64,000 nucleotides of DNA from Orientallactaga sibirica (Eukaryota; Chordata; Mammalia; Rodentia; Dipodidae), in assembly GCA_036365145.1 (NCBI GenBank), contig JAEOAD010000015.1, positions 39,811,001-39,875,000 of the forward strand. The letters run 5' to 3'. The notes under the pieces were generated by a model that was not told where the DNA came from, made no database searches, and was given only the letters and a program-made list of their open reading frames with translations. Numbering within the stretch: the first letter of the stretch is position 1; each line of letters begins with the position of its first letter. The position numbers and the translations under genes are program-made. Positions 56,247 through 64,000 of the stretch are shown piece after piece.

Positions 56247-56460
56247 TGTATGTGTGTATGTGCACATGCACATTATATATGGGTGTTCATATATGTGTAG
56301 ATATATGTCTGTGTGTGCAGGTGCAGGTGCATATGTGCATGTGGAGGCCAGATATTGACATCTGGCATCTTTCTTTGTTGCTTTCTATCATATTTATTGA
56401 GACAGTTTTTCCCTCAGACCCAGAGCTCATTGCTTTCACTCATCTAGCTAACTAGCTTGC
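56247..56460 (-). mobile_element. B2-type SINE fragment, antisense
   Basis: A GT-rich tail followed by CATGTGGAGGCCAGATATTG and CAGACCCAGAGCTCATTGC. Confidence 0.45.
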
Positions 56461-56784
56461 AGGTTTCCATTAAGTATCTTTTGCAATGCTGGCTTAGTAG
56501 TCATGAATTGTTTATTTGTGCTTATCTCGGAAATCCTTATTTCTCCTTTGGTTTGTTTAAAGACAACTTTGCTGAATTTAGTGAATTTAGTTGGTAGTTA
56601 CTTGCTCTCAGCCCTTGCAATGTATAATATCAAACTGTTTAGGCTTTTAGGGTTTCTACACAGAGATATGACATTATTCTGACAAATTTTCCTTTGACAT
56701 AAGCTGACATTTTTCTATTACAGCTTTTAATATTGCTTCTTTGCTCTTTAGTCTAAGAATTTTAATGATAATGTGACATGAAGT

Positions 56785-57480
56785 GCTGGGGTCCGGCCCC
56801 AGCAGGGTTGTAGAGCTTGAAGGGAATGTGTGGAATCAGCATCATGAGGAAAATGATTTGAACCAGTGGTTCAGGTGAAGCACACTGGACGCAGAGCGAA
56901 ATTCTGCTTCTTTATTTATACTTTTACAATACATTATGTTTTTTGCAAGCAAGACATAGCAACTTATTCATGTGGCTTCTATTCTCTAAAAAATCTTGCA
57001 TAATATTCTTTTTCCTTGGTTTCCCCTGCTTCCGCTTAACTCATAAGCCTCTTGCCCCATGGATATTCTGATAATATCTTAAACAAGAAAGTTAAAGATT
57101 GCAAGCTGGTTAATATCTTATCCAGGCTCATGGAAACTAGCCAAGAGCCCTGGCAGGAAGCTCTTGCAGTTATAAAGTGTTAGGCATTTTTTTTTTACCT
57201 CAGAAAGGGCCATTGTTTTTACTCTTACTCCATTAATGTATGCCCCTGTATATGGGAAAGGTTGATCTATCCAGCCAGTGTTTTGCATTGATATCTTTCC
57301 TTTAGGAGCCCACCAAACTCTATTGCTAATTCTGAAAGTTACATATTCTGTTTTACTTCCTTGTGTGGGCCCAATGCAATTATTTGAAAGATGTTTATTC
57401 CCTAGCATTTCAGGCTCCTGTTCTAGTAAGTCATCTGAAGGTTCGGGAAATGTGTCCATTAATTCCTGAAGCTATCTCAA
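56785..57480 (-). mobile_element. Endogenous retrovirus LTR with broken 3' coding remnant
   Basis: An LTR-like segment starts TGCTGGGGTCCGGCCCCAGC and carries AATAAA on the minus strand. Beyond it (57118-57459, minus) lies a 113-codon open remnant that I take as retroviral coding debris, perhaps from the env end. Class II is suspected from the LTR style. No functional gene is present. Confidence 0.4.
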
Positions 57481-58079
57481 CAAGAATTTTCTTATAAGTG
57501 ATATTACTTGTGGACAATTGATAAGGCATATGATGTAACAGTGCAAGGAATATGTCTCATTAGGTAAAATATACGTTCATGGTGTTGAGAAACTTTGTAC
57601 ATTTCTAATACTTCTGTCTTTTTTTATTTCAAAAGTTCAATTTCACTATTGAATTTTTCATTCTTGTTGTTGATTTTCTTGACCAGGTTCTAATCAAATT
57701 TACTCCATTTACCTGCTTGTTTGAATCTTCCTTGAAGTCTTTGATATTTTTAAAACAAAACTTTCAAATCCTTTGTCTGGCATCCAACCATTTTAGCACC
57801 TCTTGGTTCAGTTATTAAGGAGTTATATACTTTGGAAAAGTCATATGTACTTGTTTTTTCATATTTGTGTGTTTATAATGTAATATTTGTGCATCTGTGG
57901 GGGTCTTATTAAGCAGCCTTCTCCTGAGCATGTCAATCCCAATACCCCTTGGGAGAGGAGAAAACAAACTGCCATAACAGCACCAACACTAAAAGAGAAC
58001 CATATGGGTATGCAATTAAAATTAATTAATTGATGCAAATGACTACACTACCAATGATTAGATAAGAAAATAAGGTTAG
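57481..58079. other. No gene recognised
   Basis: AT-rich DNA. Part (57600-57860) could be antisense L1 or HAL1 ORF1 sequence. Confidence 0.3.
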
Positions 58080-58680
58080 GTTCCAGAAAGCGTCCTTGTG
58101 CCTTATGCTCTGAAACCTTATGAGCAGTCTTTCCTATCTGCCTTTCGATCTCAAGTTGGTCCTCCACACTGCACCACAATTGCTCATCAAGCAATTCTCT
58201 TTGCTCATAGCATCATACTCTTCCATACTCCTACCACAAACTAGCTCCAAAGGCCTATGAACCACATGGTAGGTTTGCTTGTCATAGTAATAGCCCAATT
58301 TTGGCACCAATTTTCTCTGTTAAGTACTTTGCTCATTGCAGTGACAAAACACTTGAAAATAGCAGCTTAAGGAAATAAGGATTTATTTTGCCTCATGATT
58401 TGAGGCAGGGAAAGCATGGTGGTAAGAGCATAATGCAGCTGGTCACATTGTTTCTGCAGTTCAGAAGCAGTTGGAGATGAATGTTGTGCTCAGCTCATTC
58501 TCTCCCTTTCCCTTTTTATTCAATACATGACTATATAGCCCATGATATGGTGCCACCCAAATTCAATATGGTTCTTCTTTTCTTAGTTAAATGTCTCTGA
58601 AAGTACCCTCACAGACACACCTAGAGTGCTTCTCATACGTAATTCCAAATCCAGTCAAATTAAAGAGAAAATCATCACAA
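58080..58680 (-). mobile_element. ERVL/MaLR-like LTR with leader, antisense
   Basis: Left of the LTR (about 58318-58680) the minus strand reads ATTGGTGCCAAAATTGGG, a primer-binding-type sequence. The LTR includes AATAAATCC on the minus strand. Confidence 0.5.
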
Positions 58681-58689
58681 TACCATATT

Positions 58690-58875
58690 TTCATTATCCA
58701 TTATCTGTTGGTGGATATATAGACTAGTTTGTAACTTGGCTATTGTAAATAGTGTCTCAGTAAACATTCAAGTGTAGCTATCTTTAGTTTATTCTAAGTT
58801 AGATTCATTCATGAATATAAGGAGTGGTATAGCTGGGTCATTGTGTAACTCTTTATTTTTGGAAGAATCTCCATT
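58690..58875 (-). mobile_element. LINE-1 3' fragment, antisense
   Basis: Antisense text CATTATCCATTATCTGTTGG, then AGGAGTGGTATAGCTGGGTC. Confidence 0.7.
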
Positions 58876-58879
58876 GTGA

Positions 58880-59203
58880 ATCTGTGTGTGTGTGTGTGTG
58901 TGTGCAATGTACACATATGCATGTGAAAGCAGAGGCCAGAAGACAACCTCAGGTGCTCAGGTGTTGTTCCTCAGGTGCTATCCACTTTTTTTAAGAAAAC
59001 AGTCTCTTATTGGTATGACAATTGCCAAGTAGTCTCAGTTAACTGGTCAGATAGCTCCAGGATTCTCTGCTTACCCAGATCTGGGATTACAAGAATGTGA
59101 CAACACATCTGTATTTTTTTTTTAACGTGGGCTCTGGGGATTGAACTCAGATCCTCATGTGTGCAGGGCAAACACTTTATCAACTGAACTATCTACCCAG
59201 GCC
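58880..59203 (-). mobile_element. B2/B4-type SINE, antisense
   Basis: A (TG)n tail (58881-58904), AGAGGCCAGAAGACAACCTC, and the tRNA-like head read backwards (GGATTGAACTCAGATCCTCA, then CTACCCAGGCC). Confidence 0.65.
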
Positions 59204-60220
59204 ATATCAGTGCTTTCCATCTGTTCTGTCACCTCTTTCATGACTTGCATCTCTTCAGAATATGGTTTATTCTTTGTAACCCTCATACTTCTCATTCACA
59301 AAGTTACATAAAGGAATGTTGATCCTAATCCAACATCTTATCTCAGAAGTTTGAACCAGTTCTTAGTTGATTTTAGTCCATTGTTGATCTACTGGTGAAC
59401 ATGAGGTATCAAAAATAACTCACAATTTCTGTACGGAAGCCTATCTCTCCCTTTATATCAAAAAATGTTTGAATACTATTGATTCTATCCTACAAAATTC
59501 TCCATAAACAACACATTCAGTGATAGTGTATATTTAGCCACATGATTTTCCATACACCTTCTTACAAGAGCTTTCATGGACAGGGAGACCTCAACTTATG
59601 CCAAGATGTGCAGTAGATAATTTGCTATATCTTCCTGATACTTGGTAGTATGGCATAACACCGAGAAAACACAGAATGCTTTCTGGAAAGTTTGTGGACT
59701 GCCATATGGACTGGAGGCTCAATCTAGCCACTATTTCTTTTACATTAATTATTAACAATAAAGTCCCTGCATATAGACTAATAGGATCTAGAACATGGCT
59801 GTAGCTATACCATCTTGGTGATTCTAGATAATCAGCTAGCTCTTCCTAGCTTATAATTGCCACCTATATTATTAAATCACAAAAAATCCTGTTGTGTAGT
59901 GCTGGTGTGAGAAGAAACATGTATGTGAAATTCTTTGCTTAGTGCCTTAACTCTACTATTCACTACATGTTAGCTACCACCACACTGTGAACCCATGTAT
60001 AAAAGAGAACTTACAACTCAGTGAGGAAAGAAAAATATCCTATTAGAATTCAATGTCTGACTCTCTGATTCCATAAATCCTTGCACTATTATCCCTACTG
60101 TACAAAATATTCAATACTGTAGAGAGGGATGTACATTCTTCTCAATGACACATAGGACCTTCTGTAGAATCAATCACATTATATCCTTCAAAGCAAACCT
60201 TAAAAATACAAAAAAGAAAA
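59204..60220. other. No gene recognised
   Basis: Unclassified intergenic DNA. Confidence 0.35.
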
Positions 60221-60222
60221 AG

Positions 60223-60430
60223 GAGGGATGGGAAGATTGTTTAGTGGTTAAAGGTGCTTGCTTACAAAGCTTGATGGCCTGGTTTCAGTTCCTCAGTACC
60301 TACATAAAGCCATATGCACAATGTAGTACATGTATCTGGAGTTTGTTTACAGTGAAAAGAGGCCCTGTTGCACCTAGTCTGTATCTCTCTCTCCCCCCCT
60401 TGCAAATAAATTGATAAAATATTTAAAGAA
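60223..60430 (+). mobile_element. Diverged tRNA-like SINE
   Basis: GGGAAGATTGTTTAGTGGTT, then TCTGGAGTTTGTTTACAGTG and an A-rich tail. Confidence 0.75.
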
Positions 60431-60747
60431 ATACAAAACAGGAAAAAAAAATCCCTTGAATTTTATCAAAACAGCAACAGAAATGACAGAAAATACATGA
60501 AAACTTGGAGATTGAACAATACACTTTAAAATGAACAGTGACTCATCGAAGAACTCAGAGGGAACTTTTTAAAAATGCCTTGAATTGAATGATAATGATA
60601 CCACAACCTATCAAAACCTCATTGTAAGAGACAAGTTTATAGTTAAAAATGCTTTCATTAGGAAAGAGTATATTTGGAGACTTCCATTTAAGATGGCAGT
60701 GTAGGAACTATCCAAAGCAGCCTAGGAGGAAAAAGAAAAAAAAAATG

Positions 60748-60903
60748 CCAGGCATGGTGGCACATGTCTTTAATCTCAGCACTTGGGAGATAGAGGTAGG
60801 AGGACCACCACAAGTTCCAGGCAACCTTAAGACTACATAGTGAATTCCAGGTCAGCCTGAGCTAGAGTAAAACCCTACCTCAAAAAAAAAAAAAAAAAAA
60901 AAA
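60748..60903 (+). mobile_element. B1-like SINE
   Basis: GCCAGGCATGGTGGCACATG, then AATTCCAGGTCAGCCTGAGC and poly(A). It lies near the start of the HAL1-like element. Confidence 0.88.
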
Positions 60904-62882
60904 ACAGCAAAATACACTGTTCTACTGAAAGTGAAGGTTTATAAGCAATTATCAACCACAGCAAAGAAGTAGGAGTGATCCAGGGCATCTAGAAACAACA
61001 GAATCAGGCAGAAGTGGCTCCAGCAGTGGCAACACCAGGTCCACACAGCCACAGTTGCCAGGCTATGCCTGAGCAGCAGAAAAAAAACATGTGATGGTAT
61101 CTTTCACTCACACCAGTCTCCTTGCAAACTTGAGAAACCTGAAGGGGCGGACAGCAAGGGACCAGCTGAGCAGCTTGTGAGGAAGAGGATCACAGAGACC
61201 AGTGGTACGACTTCAGCCACCATGCATAGCCTCCCTTTCCCTCACTGCTAGCTCAAGCACCAGAGACCTGGAAAAGGGAAGTCACCTACACAGCACCCAG
61301 CACAGGCTATCAGAGCAGCAACTTGATGACCCAGCCAGCCTATCTGAGCCCACAGCACAGCAAAGAGGAACCCAAGTGTGTGCACAGCATAGCTGAGACC
61401 AAAGCCATCCCAAAAGGTAACTGGGCTTACACCACGTCAGCACCCACCAAAAAAGCCTGGTAAATAGGCTTGCATCAGAAGTGCTAATTGCAACTTCCAT
61501 GTCAGGGTAAACTAAATTATGTGTTAAATCTGATGGATGGTCAGATTTGCCATTCTTAAATAAGCTATATTTTTGGGTTGTCATTTGTTGCTTCCTGATT
61601 TATAGTGCCTTTATCTCCTCTTCTGTCATTCTTTGGGGCAGGGTGTCATTTGGTCACAAGTTGACCTTGGAACCCTCTACAGACCAGAAATCTCAGCCTC
61701 CCAGTTGAAAGGATTAAGGCAAAAACACATCCTTAAGGACTTTGACACTGTTAGAGAATCTGTTCATTTTAATACCTACTCTTGCATACTCTGGCTGATT
61801 TTCATTGAATGTGTATATTGTTCAGTTAAATTTTAGAATTTGCCTGTATTTTGTTACACCCAGCCTACTAGAATATTCACATAGCAGGCAAACCCATCAC
61901 CGAGGGTCACTTTTGCGGTTACCCTGAGAGTCTTTTAAGAGCCACACCTAGCAACTTAAGCTCCTACTCTGAAGATATATAACATCAGATTGACTGATAC
62001 ATCTAAGAATACTGCAGATAATTAGAAAATCCAAGCATCAAATTAATCCAAGATGTGAAAAGCTCTACGTTATAACTCAAGAAACAAAAAAGTCAAGACA
62101 ATATAAATCCACCAAAAATTATAAATCCATCAGAAATGACCTCCAGTGAGACTGATTTAGAGGAAATTCCTGAGAAATATTTCAAAAGAATAACTGTAAC
62201 TATGCTCAAAGAAATCAAAGAGGAAACCAAAGGAATCACAGAAGACACAGGAAGCCAATTTAATGAAATAAGGAGGTCAATACAAGACATGAATAAAGAA
62301 ATAGAAATAATAAAGAAATATCAGTCAGAAATACTAGCAATGAAAAACACAGTAAGTCAAATAAAAACTCTGTAGAAAGTCTCAACAGTATAATGGATGA
62401 AAGAACATAATATCTAAACTAAAAGACCAGGTGGTAGATCTAATATAGTCCAACGAAGAGAAAGACAAGCTAATAGGAAGGCATGAACAGGAATTTCAAG
62501 ATATTTGGGACACCATGAAAAGATCAAACATAAGGATTCAGGGTATAGTAGGAGGAGAAACATTTCAGTCCAAAGGCATAGTAGGTATTTATAACAAAAT
62601 CAAAGAAGAAAATCCCCAAATTGGAAAAGAGATGCCAATGTAGATACAGAAAGCTTTTAGAACACCAAACAGACAAAACCTGGAAAGAACCTCTCCTCGC
62701 CATATTATAATTAAACTATCAAGCACACAAACCAAAGAAAATATATTGAAAGCAGTTAGAGAGAAAAAGCAAGTCACTTATAAAGGTAAACCCAGCAAGA
62801 TAATAGCAGATTAGTCAACAAACTTTAAAAGCCAGAATGGCTCAGAATGATGTATTCCAAGTTCTGAAAGAAAACAATTGTC

Positions 62883-63027
62883 AGCTGGGTGTGGTGGCAC
62901 ATGCCTTTAATCCCAGTGCTTGGAAGGCAGAGGTAAAAGGATGCTGTGAGTTCAAGGCCACCCTGAGACTACATAGTGCATTCCATGGCAGCCTGAGCTA
63001 CAGTGAGACCCTACCTTGAAAAACAAT
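62883..63027 (+). mobile_element. B1-like SINE
   Basis: AGCTGGGTGTGGTGGCACAT, then AGTGAGACCCTACCTTGAAA. Confidence 0.88.
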
Positions 63028-63068
63028 ATCATGTATTCTTTGTATGTAAGTATAGAAGTTGTCAATAA

Positions 63069-63077
63069 AAAATTTTT

Positions 63078-63111
<34 letters not shown>

Positions 63112-63330
63112 TGAGAGGAAGACAGAGATGGGCGCACGAGCAGTGTCTCAGCTGCTGCAAACGAAATCCAGACATGCGCGCCCCCTTGTGGCCAAGTGCG
63201 GCATTGCGCCCTTGTGTCACTTTGCATCTGGCTAAACGTGGGACCTGGAGATTGGAACAGCTGGAGATTGGAACCAGTGTTCTTAGGGTTAGGAGGCAGG
63301 TGCCTTAACCCCTAAGCCATCTCTCCAGCC
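63069..63330 (-). mobile_element. tRNA-like SINE, antisense
   Basis: A (GA)n run, an antisense body with CGCGCCCCCTTGTGGCCAAG, and an end AGCCATCTCTCCAGCCC. CAATAAAAAA(A)TTTTT flanks both sides. It is unusually GC-rich, perhaps a younger subfamily. Confidence 0.85.
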
Positions 63331-63577
63331 CAATAAAAAAATTTTTAAAAAGAATAAACAATGATATATATTTCTTTGGCTGTAAACATGCTTGCCTGTG
63401 TACTAATAAATAACAAAGGTGCTGGCTTACACAGTAAAAAAAAACAAAAACAGATAACAACTGTCAACCAAAATTACTTTATCCTGCAAATTGATGGAGA
63501 AATAAGGACATTCCACAACAAAAACAGACTAAAGGAATATGACAACTAAACCAACTCTATAGAAAATACTTCAAGAA

Positions 63578-63730
63578 GCCGGTCATGGTGGCACACGCCT
63601 TTAATCCCAGCACTCGGGAGGCAGAGGCAGGAGGATCACCATGAGTTTGAGGCCACTCTGAGACTACATAGTGAATTCCACGTCAGCCTGAGCTAGAGTG
63701 AGACCCTACCTCGAAAAACCAAAAAAAAAG
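63578..63730 (+). mobile_element. B1-like SINE
   Basis: AGCCGGTCATGGTGGCACAC, then AGTGAGACCCTACCTCGAAA and an A-rich tail followed by a G run. Confidence 0.9.
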
Positions 63731-64000
63731 GGGGGGGAAGAAAATACTTCAAGGGATCTTCCACACTAAAGAGAAAGGAAAGCACACATATGAGGAAAGA
63801 GGGAAAAATAAATCACACTCAAAAAACACATAATACAAGAGAGTAAAGGGAGAAAAAAGGAAACACTATAAAATAAGAATGGTGAGTACAAATACATACC
63901 TTTCAATAATAACATGTGATATCAATGAACTCAATGCCCCAACCAAAAGACACAGGCTTGAAGATTGAATTAAAAGATGGGATCCTTCTCTTTGTTGCTG

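Larger units (their letters stand above)
60670..64000 (+). mobile_element. ORF1-only LINE-1-related (HAL1-like) element, longest copy
   Basis: It starts near AAGATGGCAGTGTAGGAACT, has a leader, an ORF1-type coiled coil (62136-62375, SSETDLEEIPEKYFKRI), then broken ORF1 C-terminal sequence, and continues past the window end. Text such as CAGTTAGAGAGAAAAAGCAA and TTACTTTATCCTGCAAATTG is typical of HAL1. It is interrupted by four SINEs. No reverse transcriptase is visible. Confidence 0.62.

Overview
The window is mammalian nuclear DNA, almost certainly from a rodent. It has exon-intron genes with GT-AG splicing and dense SINE, LINE and LTR repeats. The recurrent tRNA-like SINE (GGCTGGAGAGATGGCTTAGC start, CTGGAGTTCGTTTGCAGTGG body) and the B1-like SINE make me favour a jerboa-type (dipodoid) rodent. 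That is a recollection-based inference, not a database result.

Only two protein-coding genes can be supported. Both are complete 12-exon cytochrome P450 family 4 subfamily A (CYP4A) genes, the microsomal fatty-acid omega-hydroxylases. They are arranged head to head. Gene A is on the minus strand (ATG at 12867, stop at 2793, 508 codons). Gene B is on the plus strand (ATG at 34959, stop at 44464, 507 codons). I traced every exon by hand; all splice phases join in frame and every junction is GT-AG. The two genes share a 17-bp block about 80 bp upstream of the ATG. Gene A has Gly where CYP4A enzymes have the I-helix Glu that links covalently to heme; gene B keeps the Glu. From mid exon 8 to early intron 9 the two genes are almost identical, although they are clearly divergent elsewhere, which suggests gene conversion.

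Three CYP4A relics lie nearby: a partial copy of exon 6 inside intron 1 of gene A (about 11703-11900), a decayed exon 1 about 1.1 kb upstream of gene B (33703-33863), and a decayed exon 12 with 3' UTR about 4.6 kb downstream of gene B (49098-49300). The locus has therefore had repeated duplication and loss, as expected for a CYP4 cluster.

The 22 kb between the two genes is repeat-rich. It holds an antisense LINE-1 end, several ERVL/MaLR-like LTR elements, a 40-bp satellite array (about 18830-21937 and 23938-24680) split by a complete LTR element, AT-rich DNA, and an antisense retrovirus-like leader plus gag remnant (30590-32640). The satellite unit resembles a segment inside the LTR family, so it probably arose by tandem amplification within such an element.

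From 45 kb to the end there are SINEs, LINE-1 fragments in both orientations, ORF1-only (HAL1-like) elements at about 49930 and 60670, another LTR, and no further gene I can recognise. The only comparable element elsewhere is a HAL1-like copy in intron 9 of gene A.
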